From the NCBI RefSeq assembly GCF_910592395.1, contig NC_088316.1, positions 5,332,001 to 5,396,000 on the forward strand: 64,000 nt of DNA, given 5' to 3'. The stretch is from Lineus longissimus. Lineage: Eukaryota > Nemertea > Pilidiophora > Heteronemertea > Lineidae. The translations under genes and the position numbers were made by a program. Under the pieces are notes generated by a model. The model was not told the DNA's origin and did not search any database. It saw only the letters and a program-made list of their open reading frames with translations. Shown piece after piece: positions 1 to 11,800 of the stretch. Numbering within the stretch: position 1 is the stretch's first letter; the number at the start of each line of letters is the position of its first letter.

Positions 1-516
1 CGAACTTGCGCATGCTGATGAAGAAGTCTTTTTTTAAAAACACACCAACAAGTTTTAAAAAAGAACACCAAAATAAAAGGCAAAATGAAAACCGTCCAAA
101 AATTCTTCCCAATCGCGTGACTTCATGTAGAAGAATGTTTTAAGTGCGGATACTAACTGTGAATGACGTCACACAACGTTAAAGAACGTCAATAGAGAGT
201 TTCGGCACCACCACCCCGTATCACGTATTACCATCCCGTATCACGTATAAAAATCCCGTTGAGCTGATACGTACACGTGTGTGTATTACCCCTCGCATTT
301 TACTTTAACCATGGCCAAGATGTCACTAGCTTTGAAGACAAAACTTGTGACCATGTCACTATGAAGCTAAGTCGGAGTACGTTACAATGAAAATGTGTCA
401 AAGTGCCAGATCATCCCCCCACCATCGGACGAGTCACGAAATGAAGTGACCAGCACAACACAAACAGACCAACAACTACTTATGTAACTGATTAAACTGA
501 TTATTTTATTCAACTT
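1..516. other. Upstream flank without a recognised gene
   Basis: No supported coding region. Around 210-260 a short motif (CCCGTATCACGTAT) occurs twice in tandem with a degenerate third copy. A perfect TGACGTCA palindrome lies near 164. The 3' end includes the probable AATAAA (minus strand, 505-510) of the exon at 517-701. Confidence 0.5.
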
Positions 517-701
517 CTATTGAGGGAGAACATTGCATTGGGCAGCAGCCAACATTTGCATTTGAATTTTGTTTTCATTTTTCCTTTCCTCCAGCTCATC
601 CCTCTTCCTCCTTAATTTGTCAGCATCGATTTCCGATTGCCGAAGAATATCGATAAGTGGATCTTCCAGCTCAGTCGCTTTCGATCTCTTAGCCATTTGC
701 T
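517..701 (-). CDS. Possible 3'-terminal coding exon of a minus-strand gene, charged coiled-coil tail
   Basis: Read on the minus strand, a good acceptor (TTTTATTACAG) ends at 702 and opens a frame that includes an ATG (694-696) and runs 59 codons to a TAG at 517-519. An AATAAA follows 7 bases later (505-510). The peptide starts MAKRSKATELEDPLIDIL and is then rich in K, R, E and Q, as in a short coiled coil. Such tails are common at the C-terminus of transposon-encoded Myb/SANT-like proteins, but no catalytic or DNA-binding domain is visible here. Upstream exons were not found; a donor-like CAG|GTAAGT on this strand near 1152 is not preceded by an open frame. It may be a last exon, a stand-alone small ORF, or chance. 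Confidence 0.4.
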
Positions 702-1979
702 CTGTAATAAAACCCCAAAATAACTTAGTTTGAATATGGTCAGCGAAGAAAGAGTACTAATATGGGGGTGGGGGACTAGTTTATGGGCGCCTGAAAGATT
801 CAAGGACTAATAAGGTGAAGTTCAAATGTCGTCTTAGGTTGTTGCTATAATTGTCAACGTATTCTAGAGTCTATGATACATGAATTACATTCAATAAGAC
901 AGTGTTATACCATTTCACAATATTGTCAAGATGAGCGATGAAATTGAAAAATGAGATTCTAAAATTAGTGACACAATGAACTTACACAGTTTATAACTTA
1001 GGAGTTTATGAATGATTCCTCATTCAAGATTTAGTCTAATCAAGTCAGGTTACCAGACTTTTAACCTGACACCAAGAGAGTTGTTTTTAATGAAGTTGAT
1101 ACACATACTTCAGAAGCAAAATGATGAATTTACAAAAGTTTCAACACTTACCTGAAAGATTCAAGGAATAAGGTGAAGTTCAAATGTCGTTAAAGGTTGT
1201 TGCTATAAAAGTATTCTAGAGTGACTTCTCAACTGAAGCGCTGGGTCTTATAGCGTGCCCAGAGGAATACTTTGGCCAAAAAGAAACAATGTAAGACACG
1301 TTTGGAACTTCCAGGGTCCACACCTTGGGTGACCAGAACCAATCCGAAACGTGTACCAAGGCTAGCAATCTGTGTCCTTGGAAATCCTCAATGGTTACTA
1401 AACATACTGAGTTCGAATCATTATATAATGATAATCTTAATGGCGATCCATCCGAAATACTAATAAGCTAGTTTTTTGCCCAAATCTGTTCTAGCTTAAA
1501 CAATGACTAAGGCAATATGCACCATAGTCTACCTAGATAGGACATAGAAGTTGAGATATAATTAAACCAACTAACTTGCTTCACCTGAACATGAAAATGA
1601 TAGACAAAGATATAATAAATATGACAAGGCGATTTTCAGAAAGGGCTAAACGATACCTCCATGGTTAAACCTATTCATAATTCAGGCGGACGCTCTGGAC
1701 CTATCACCGAGTTCAAATCAATAATCATGTTACACCGCTTGCACTGATTATCGCTAAGCCTGTCGCCAAGCCTTATTCAATTCAAGGGTGAATCCGATTG
1801 TGCAGATCGCGACAGGTTGTACTTACAATACCTATCTCATAGGCTGTACTGCCAAGGCATTAAGGATCGGTCAGATACAGTACCGTAAGTGAATATACTC
1901 TCTTTTCTACATTGTCTGGTCACTCCAAAGAAAATCAGGCTCCTCCCACCACTGATATGAAATGACCAATTTCAGATCT
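702..1979. other. Flank with a diverged direct repeat; no gene seen
   Basis: Two copies of an approximately 75-bp segment lie at about 790-870 and 1152-1222. They share CCTGAAAGATTCAAGGA, then GTGAAGTTCAAATGTCGT, then GTTGTTGCTATAA and TATTCTAGAGT. Nothing else is recognised. Confidence 0.5.
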
Positions 1980-2130
1980 GGGCCCGGTTGTTTAGAACAA
2001 GTTTTGTCACCAATGCTGGCGTTAACTTTTAAACTTGGCGTTAAGTCTAAAGGATTTAACTGAAGGAGATAACGCCAAGTTAAGTTAACGCCAGCGTTAG
2101 GGACAAAATTCGTTTTGAACAACCGGGCCC
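1980..2130. mobile_element. Hairpin MITE with GGGCCCGGTTGTT ends
   Basis: The segment starts GGGCCCGGTTGTTTAGAAC and ends with the imperfect reverse complement GTTTTGAACAACCGGGCCC. The inner parts also pair (GCTGGCGTTAACTT against AAGTTAACGCCAGC), so almost the whole 151 bp folds on itself. It has no ORF. It is a non-autonomous foldback or MITE about 0.5 kb upstream of the transporter start codon. No clear target duplication was identified. Confidence 0.75.
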
Positions 2131-2642
2131 TGAATAGATTATGCCGAGACTTTTTGAGAACTGTGTGCAAAGTGCTGGAGCTCTCTCCTCTCATCCTATT
2201 TATACCCAAGGCGTCGTGAAAACACGGGGCTTGGAAAAAAGCCATCATATTTTTATTCTTGAATGTCTGGAATTTTTTATTCTTTTCAAACACGAGAGCT
2301 GGGTAACCATCTGGAGCACTCGACTTACAACTCGAGGGACTCAAAGTACGAACGTCTGACTTAATTATGACTTGAACGCTCGACTAACATCTCGAGCGCT
2401 TTACTCATGAACCGTGGATGTACTTTGGAACGTCCACTTCTCGAACAAGCCGCGTTTCGCATTTGTGTCAAGTTATAAAGGGAGTTCCCGAAGGTCACAA
2501 CAGAAGGTTTAAAGAGTTTTTTTATGGCGAGCGCTCGAGTAATAGGTAGAGCGCTCAAAAAGTACTATGAAAGTCGAACTCTCAAGCTTTCAAAGATTTG
2601 TCAACAACTTAAAAAGTTAAAATATTTTCCCCAGTTGTTAAA
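2131..2642. promoter_or_regulatory. 5' flank / presumed promoter region of the SLC6 gene
   Basis: This separates the MITE from the transporter ATG. CTCGAGCG-like words and their reverse complements recur (about 2326, 2380, 2395, 2530, 2550), and GTTATAAAG lies near 2473. No canonical initiator can be assigned. The promoter role is inferred only from position. Confidence 0.3.
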
Positions 2643-2826
2643 ATGAAGTGTTCGACAGCCTGTTGTCGCCGCAAGTCTGACGATCTTAAAGACGATGATG
2701 GCGAGGAAAACACAGAGCGAGGAAACTGGTCCGGCAAAGCTGATTTCTTTCTGTCGAGTTTCGGTTATGCAGTAGGATTAGGAAACATTTGGAGATTCCC
2801 ATATTTGTGCTACAAGAATGGGGGAG
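2643..2826 (+). CDS. SLC6 exon 1: start codon, cytoplasmic N-terminus, TM1
   Basis: The ATG follows GTTAAA. The N-terminus is short, Cys-rich then acidic, and leads into [19 protein letters not shown] and the RFPYL motif. TM1 ligands Ala43 and Asn48 are present. The exon ends in phase 1 before GTAGGT. Confidence 0.93.
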
Positions 2827-5800
2827 GTAGGTCAAGATTTAATTTCTCGTCTCATAAGTTTATTGCTTGTGCAACCAAATCAGACTACCAATAAACGAGT
2901 TTTGAAAAAGTGAGTTCTGTGTGACACTTTGTTTTACACTTAAATGAATGACCGAGAACACTGCGTTCAACAAAAATCTGTGAAAATACTTGGAATAGTT
3001 ATTGAATAGATATGCTTTTCAGTTATCTTTCTCATTCCATCACCGTCTCTCTGCTTATCCCATTATCATCTCTGCTTTGCAGGTACCTCTCTTATCCCAT
3101 TATCTCTACTTTTCAGGTGCCTGTCTTATTCCATCTCTGCTTCTCCGGTGCCGATCTTATTCCATCATCTTCTCTCTGCTTTTCAGGTCCCTTTCTAATT
3201 CGATCAATTACAATAAATCTGCTTTTCAGGTCCCTTTCTTATGTCATTATCATCTCTCTGCTTTTCAGGTGTCTTTCTTATTTCATTAAATTCTCTCTGC
3301 TTTTCATGCAGGTGCCTTTCTTATTCCATACGGGTTCTTTCTACTAATGCTGGGCTGGCCGTTATTCTTACTCGAAGTTGTGCTTGGTCAGTTCTCCAGC
3401 CGCAGTCCAATACCAGCATGGAATATAAGTCCACTATTCAAAGGCAGGTCTACTTGTAGTTTACAATTGGGGTCTAGCCAGTGCTACCTGGGTCATATTT
3501 CGTGCGGATTCTATATGTTCCTCGTGTCCCCATATACGATAAAAGACCAAATTGATGGTTGTTTTCAGCAATGGAAAATGATAGGGATGATGTTGGACAT
3601 TGGTAAATTGCTTCTCTCTCCAAGAGCGACTAGCTGCTAGAGATGTTGAATGTTAATGCTTGGCCTGATGAGCGCTGCATACATCATGTAAATGCAGCTC
3701 CGGCATGTGATCAATCCTTGGAGTTGAGCGTAAACCGGGTTGTACAGGCTATAGCGAGGGTAACGATATGATATATATGTTTGTCAAAGAGCTATAATGC
3801 AGTTGTACTGTTAAAATGTGCACTAAACACGTTATACATTTTATATGAATTTAGAATTTCATCGTATCTTGTTATTATTACTTTCTCCCCTTTTGACTCT
3901 GTCTGCAGGAGTTGGTTGCAGTATGATAGTGATTACATGTATAGTTGCAATATACTACAATGTGATTCTTGCCTGGACGCTTTTCTACCTTGGGAAGTCC
4001 TTAAGCGCAGAACTACCATGGACATCGTGCAACAACACGTGGAACAGTGGCGCATGCGTAGTACGTAATAACACAAATACGTGGTTATTCGACACCCCAC
4101 AGAATCTGACCAAAGAGACGCAGAATTACATCAGTATGAATATGTCGGGGGAAGAGTGGGGTTCCACCGTCAATAGCACCAACAGTTCGATGGATTTTCT
4201 CACAAAGAGATTCTCACCAAGTGAAGAATTTTGGGAGTAAGTTGCCTTTTATATTCTGGTTAGTAAAGTGCTGCGCAAACAAGCGGTCTATAAATCGCAG
4301 CTACTGGCGATTATGTATAATCACTGCCGTTGACGACAATGGGATCACTCGTCAGCGGGTAAAATCGGTGATCGCCGAGTTTGATATGGACTCAAGCACA
4401 GGTCGCTGCGACCGTGACCTGCGATATGACCATCTGAAACGAGTGATTATCGTCGCATGCGATTTTAAATCGCAAATAGCAGCGACTCAAATCGCTCATT
4501 GTGTGTGTGTGGGGGGGGGGGGGCGGGGGCATACGACTCCTGAACAGATATAGATCTCAAATTGCAACTGAAAGCTCATTGGTTATCTTTGAACGGCTAT
4601 ATGCGTTGCGTTCTCTCCGCCTAAAACTGGTAGGCTTGCATGAAGCAGTCAGAAATGTCCCCAGGAAAAGTGTCCGTCTCTATTGCATGGTGATGGATTA
4701 AGAAATTCTCCTATAGAGCCTAAAACCCTTCAGTACGAGGTCGTAGAGATCGAACCCGTGAGACAGAATTCTCATTTTCCAAGCAGATCGTCCAAGGACA
4801 ATATTAAACCGCTGTAAATGTTTGAAGGATAGATTGTGTGTGAACAAAAGATTATTTTAATAATAGGAGTTATAAATAATGAGATGGCATTAAAGTGTAA
4901 TGACACTGGGCTCTGGTCTCTATGGAACCATGTACAGTCCTTCAAAAAAGTAAATGGACACACAAAAATCAAATTTTCTTGAAAACGGCTGGTGATAAAT
5001 CGATGCGGTTTGCTGCATTTGATAGGGCATTTAGTTGTGCATCATGATATCTACCACTTGGAAATTTGCTATTTTACCTATAAGTCAATTTGTTCGATTT
5101 ATGAAAGGTCCCAAAATCAACTTTTTTATCACGCATTTTTTGGGGGCAAATTTTATATTGACTGGAAGCTTCTGTTGAGTTATGAGTGAATATCTAAGAA
5201 ATTCCACAGTTTTCACTTGAATCTGCAACTTATTAACCCATTTGTGCAAAAGGGTTTTGTTACCCGGTCTTCTACTGCGGAGATGCCCCCTTGATATTAT
5301 TCACCTGGCCCAGACAACCGGAATCATGTCACCATTTCAATGGCCTTGTTTAATATGCCTATGAATAGCTCTCCCAGACCTGGATTTGGCAGCTGGACAA
5401 TGGGTTCACCAATATTACTTTACCCTCGCGTTTACAATACATCAATGTTAACAACATTTCCACCCCCATTCAAAACCTCAGCCAATAAGGAATTAACACT
5501 CGGGCTGCATGTTGAAACTGACATAATTGGCTATGGTCGACTTCTCCAAAGTAATTCCAAAGTCAATAAACAAGGTGCAAAATTTTGACATGAAATGCTG
5601 TTTTCCCACCAATTAACACAAGATATTTTCATCACCTTGATGGGGACGTGGGTTTTTCATCATGGTGATTAATCCTATCAAGAAAAAGTACGAAAAAAAT
5701 CGGAAACGAAAAAGTTGATTTTGGGGCCTTTTGTAAATCAATAAAAGTCGGTATTAGATAAAATGGCTAATTTTTATGTGGTTGATACCATGATGCACAA

Positions 5801-8800
5801 CTAAATGTCCTATCAAATGCAGCAAACCGAATCGATTTATCACCAGCCGTTTTCAAGAAAATTTGATTTTTGTGTGTCCATTTACTTTTTTGAAGGACTG
5901 TACACAGTCCGTCAGAATACAATTGAATTAGACACTTTTTTTAGAGGGACATTTGCGACTGCTACACCGGCATCATTTGCTTATGGTCGGTTGATCTTCA
6001 TCATCATCACGTCCACGCAACTGTGCAAACATTGGGGGAGGGGGAGCCGGATCAGGTCGGTTGACAGCCAAAATAGAGTCTAAATAATTCATTCCCATTG
6101 TCTCATATTTGCAGTCGATATGTTCTCCAAATCACCAGCGGAATCGACACCATGGGCGAGATTAGATGGGAGCTATTTGCTTGCTATGTCGTCACATGGG
6201 TCGCCACATGTGTCTGCATAATGGGAGGCATCAAATTATCGGGAAAGGTAGGTGTGTCGCCTTTCCCCCTGACCAGAATGTCGAAAGGTGTGTTGAGCTA
6301 CAGACGTGGAGGCGCGCATGTTCCTTCCCAGCGCCACCACTTACAAGGTGCCGTCGCTCCATGTTTTTACGGGATATTTCGCCATTCACACCACTTGTAA
6401 AAAAATGAAAATGTCGAGGGACTCGGAATTCAGGTTTACGAGATGACTCGGAACCTGGATTTGGCACATAATAACCGAAATTGTGGATTTTGATTCTCCA
6501 GGGTTGAGACCTTGACAGAATTCGTCAGATCATGAAAGGGTAGTCAGTTAAAGGTTTTAGTCCACATGTATTACATAGAAGTCGGTCGGCCTAAAAGATA
6601 TTAAAATTATTCACAATGCAACAGTTTGGACACAAAATATATACATGTGGGAACTAGGTTATATTAGAGTACTCTACAAAACACGATTTTTTGATTGTAG
6701 ATGACTGATGTAGATTTTGCGAAGTGATCACGTTTCATTCAATTCAACCAACAACCTACTTAAAACGCATACATGTACTAGGTTTGTGATGCATTGTATA
6801 ATGTCGTTGCTCGTTTGAAAGTCCAACAGCCCCCTTGCTTACAGGAAATGCTTAAAACACTTTATCCAAGATGTGTACAATTTCTGGACACTTTCTGTAC
6901 GTCCACTTTAAATATATACTCTAGTTTCGCACGCCTAAGGTCCACTGTAGTAACCCAGCGTATGTGTACATTTTGGTAGGCCCACGACGGGAGTAAGTTT
7001 CTTTAGGCCTAAATAGGTGTAAGACACCCAGCATCTAAACCCCATTCAATTTTCGCCTACAACTATTGCTATTCACATTCAAATACTAGAGGATTATAGA
7101 AGGCCTAAAAATTATCCCACTACGGGTCTAGAAATGTGCACATGAGATCTGGCTGGACGTTAGGAGTGAGAAACAAGAGAATATTACTTTATTGACTTGT
7201 TTTCTGAGTAACCCGATATGAAACAGTATTACTTGACCAATGGATACTAGTATTTGGTTGGTTTTCCAGGTCGTATACGTCACAGCAATCGCCCCGGTCG
7301 TAATACAAATGGTGATGCTCTGCCGAGGTGTAACCTTACCAGGAGCTATAGAAGGAATCAAACTATACATTATTCCGAAATGGGAAAAACTTCTTGATAT
7401 TCAGGTAAGTATAGATACTGCCATTAACGTTTTCCTCTATTTGAAACCGTGATGCAATCGGAAAAAAACCCAAACACCCGATTGTAAACTTCAATACATA
7501 TAGCTACATTAGTCAAAGCTTAAGCATGGCTAGCATTAATAGAGTACACCTCGAAGGAAATAATCATGTTTATGGTTAATGAGAGTGGCACTGGCCGGCC
7601 ATTTTAATCTCAGAGGCGTGCAGTGTTTATCGCAGGGGGAATAATCGCTAGTCTGCTCGGGTTATCGCATGTGTGGGACGAAAATCAGTCAATGCTGCGT
7701 GAGATGAAAATATAAAACCGCTTCGACTTTACTGACTTTGCTTGCGACGGGCGATTCGATTCTGGCCGAAGACAAGTCGGCGGCTAGCTTTGGCCTTTTT
7801 TATCTTGCATGGTGTGGGGTGATGCAGCATTCCACATCGGATATATTCCGGCTAAAATACTTCTGGGTGAATAAGATAGCCTCATATTCATTCCTCGAGC
7901 ACCACGTGTAGAGGTTCTCATGGCGCGTAGTGCATCTGCCTTATGCACTGAGTTATAATTAACCCACCTGGATGAGTCATATGTTATACCACCCTACTAC
8001 GATTCTCTGTCTTGCCAACCACAGCAAGTTTCTTCAGGATTCTCCGGCAGTCTAAAACAGCCTGAATATTTGGCTGGTGAACTGAATTGTATTTTGTAAT
8101 ATTTGTAAACGTGATTTTACAGGTATGGAGTGATGCAGCCTTCCAGATCGCATTTTCCAACGGGGCAGGGTGGGGCGGCATACTCACAATGGCCAGCTAC
8201 AACAAATTCCATAAGGACTGCTACAAGTAGGTTTTTTAGCCATTACCGAATTAAAAGCACAGTTTGTCGGAAGTTTCCCGAAAATAAAGCCATGTGATTG
8301 GCTTATTTCTGATGACTTCCGTATTCAACACGTCTATGTCGCGATAGATGCAATAGACCGTAAAGAGCCGCTGCAATTCTGCTTTTGAAAATGTGTTGGT
8401 GTATGTTGACACGACTATGAGGCGCCTTGTGGGACATCAATTAGTTACCAAATTCATTTGAAATAATTCCATTGTTTCAAACCATAAATAAATATATATA
8501 AAAAATGTATACATGTATCATCCAATTAAGTTACAACTGTCTTGTATTCAAATCAGCAGTTTGATAAGCCCCCCTTTAGGAGGGGCTCTTAAGATACACG
8601 CGTGTGCGGGAGTATAATGATGAGAAATGAGAGTAACTATTGTATATCCTACAAACAATTTTTTTTGGTTTTTCAAAATGGCGCTGAATTAACTCCGTTT
8701 AGTTTACGATTTCTCCGCGATCTTCCGGTGGTGGTTGCTATCCCATTGGTTGAAATTAATTTACATCTTCATGGGAATTCGCAACATTATATGCCTAAGA

Positions 8801-11800
8801 AATTGGCCAATTATATTGATATTTTTATTGGAGAAATATCCGTCCTAAATAATGACAGAAAAGGGTGGTTTATTTCAATTTTGTGTCGACATGTTCGAGG
8901 TCACGTGACATAAACAAAACAATCGCACACACCCGTCCAAAAAAGGCACTTTAAGAAAAACAAATACGTTTTTCCTGCTTAAAACCACACTGACGACTAA
9001 GTTGTTTTGGTCTACTGCCCAAATCTGAAGTATCAAAATGAATCACAAACTAGAACTAGCTCTATTTAGCTATAGTTGCGTGAAAAATTCGGGTGAGCGA
9101 CATACTGCACCCTAGCGGCCAATAATTAAACTACTTTCAACCGTCTGCTCCGGTCTCGTTAGGGATTTTTTCCCAAATGTACGCGATGATGACGTGCCCC
9201 ATTAACAGGACGTAACATCTATTTTAAAATGCGTTTCCAAAGTGCATGCATGAGGACAACCCATTTGTGGTATATCACTGGAAACGCCCGATTCCCGTGA
9301 ATAAGGACAATCACAATGTATTACATTACCAAAACAAAAATGTGTCGGAAGGAACTATGGATGGTCCCAACATGGGGGTTTTGGGGGGTAACCGGAAAAA
9401 CGCCGACCGACCGACCGACCGACTGACCGACCGACCTTCCGACCTACCAACCCAAGGAGTTTCGTAGTTGAGTCACAGGTCTCATAAGTCAATGTGATAT
9501 ATCCAATCCACGATAGCAGGTCACGTGAAATGAAATTGTAAACAAGCGCACGTGCGCTGGTCAAATGACAACAAATGCATGTTGCGCGTTGCAGTTCATG
9601 CATTGCATCGGTCGAGACACTCGAGTAGAAAAACTACAGTGCATAGATTAGGCCCAAATCATGTTTTTATATCCACCGACCATGTAGACAAAGCATATCT
9701 TTAGAGTATCGTTATCAGTTCCTTACCGCGTGAACTCGTTTTCCCGGTATAATTGACTGGAGATGCTGCTGTCAGACACGTCGGACTCCATCACGTCCAT
9801 TGCGCTGGGCACTACACAGATACATGTGCTATAGAGAAGCGAAAGGGATACTGCACTATGACGGTAGGTTGGCAGGTCGGTCGGTCGGCGTTTTTCCGGT
9901 TACCGGGCTATGAGGCGCGAATGGGATGCCGTAAGTGAGGTTGTCAGAGTCGGCGAGTAGGTCGGTCGGTCGGTCGGTCGGTCGGCGTTTTTCCGGTTAC
10001 CTTTTGGGGGGGGGGGGTTCCCCTCCATTGTACTGGGTAAAAACGTTACGCTATCGTAGGGGGGTTCGGGGGTGCTCCCCCGACCTAAAGGGGGGCTCAC
10101 CAAGTCCTTGACTTTACATATTATATCGAACCATCCATTTAATTCCAAACCAGGAAAACACACGTACCTTACTTCGATACAATGGATGTTGTACAAATCA
10201 ATTTTTTCAAAACCACACACAAAGAGGTCGTTTTTGTTCTTTCAAATCATATTAAATTGCAACGTTATCATTTCAAATCACAGACTTTGTTCAAATTCAG
10301 GGTTTGCATCCCCCGCATTGCTGCGAAAAAAAAAGTCGTCGCATCCAATGAATAAATGCACCTGCTACAAACATATGGTAAACATAATTTTCTAACGCAG
10401 CCGCTGTCGCCAAGTGGGAATTATTTACACTGTAGGTTCGAATAACAAGACAATTGTTTCAAAAAGTACTTCATTGGATTAGTCAAAAATTTCAATATAT
10501 GGCTGGAAACAAGGTGCGATTATTTAACATAATGTTGACAAATAATTAAATTCTCATATGGCGCCCGTGGCTGCGTTATAGAGGATTACTGTAGTTTCAT
10601 GAAAATAACACCACTTCGGGATATTCAATGCCCGGCCTCTTCTCTCGAGTCCATTCACCAGAGGTAACCAATGAGTGACTTCGCTGGCCCTTGTGATGGC
10701 TCAGCCGAGCTGTCACGGTTACGCTAAACCACTTATTACCGCAGCTCTATTGATTCGAAGTGTTGTGGGCCTACTGGTCGATGAGTGCGCATGTGGAATG
10801 ACGTAAATGGTAAGGCCACTCGCCGACCGTTTATACAGGTTGTCTCATAAAACTGAAGCACCTTTTAGATTGATCCAAACCCCCCCCCCCCCCCCCCCCC
10901 AAAACAAAAAAGGCCTTATTGAAACTCTGAAGGAAAATCTCCGAATGCTTGCATTAGTAAAGCAACGTGAGATTCAGGCAATGATAGTAGTCACGAAATT
11001 CCTAAGAAAAACGAGGAGCTCATCCTCTGTTTTTCTACAACCCTCTTTTTTTTATTTAGACTCCCCAGGCCTACGTGGGAGAAAACAGAATCGAAGTTTC
11101 TAGGATTTGTGGTTTTCTTGTGTAATTCTAGGGCCTCTTAGGCCTATAAATGAAGCCCCACTGAGGGTACCCACATTGCAGACAACCTGTGCGACAATGG
11201 ATGATGTAGAGCTGCAGAGAAAACGACGCCGGCGCTACACCGTGACAGAAAAACTTGCCTACCTGAGAGACCAGAAGGAGGCACTTGTGAACGGTACGGT
11301 GCGCAGTATGAGAGAGTTCGCCGCCCACTATAACATCCCCTGGGAGACGTTTAGAAGGTGGAATCTCGAGGACCTCGAGCAGAAGCAAGAACAAGGGCAT
11401 GGCCGGAAGAAGACGGTGATGGAGCCCCGTGATCCGTTATGGCCACAGGTTGAGGACCAGCTTTACCAATGGCTGCAGCAGATGAGAGAGCGTCGCCTCG
11501 CAGTCTCCGTTCTCGACATCCAATATAAGGCGTTGGTAGTGTGGCAAAGCTGGTGGAATGCGTTAGCCCAAGATGTCAGAGAAGGGATTCAGCATTGTCG
11601 CCCTCAGCTATGGGATTTCAACGCATCCATAGGCTGGGTGGAGTGCTTGATGAAGAGACGCCACGTGTCCCTACGGAAGGTGACCAATAATACAACGACC
11701 GTCCCCGCTGATGCTGCTGCAAGGATCCAGACCTTCCGAGATGCGGTTACTGGGAGCATCGATCGTCTTGATATACAGATGCGGTTCTTCTTTAACATGG

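Noticed and set aside
1400-1430. tRNA gene suggested by GAGTTCGAATC
   Set aside because: Only a T-loop-like word; no acceptor stem or other arms can be paired. The same applies to the word near 4750.
3002-3347. Plus ORFs of 95 and 111 codons rich in Leu/Ser/Phe
   Set aside because: They are translations of the repeated splice-acceptor units in intron 1, not genes.
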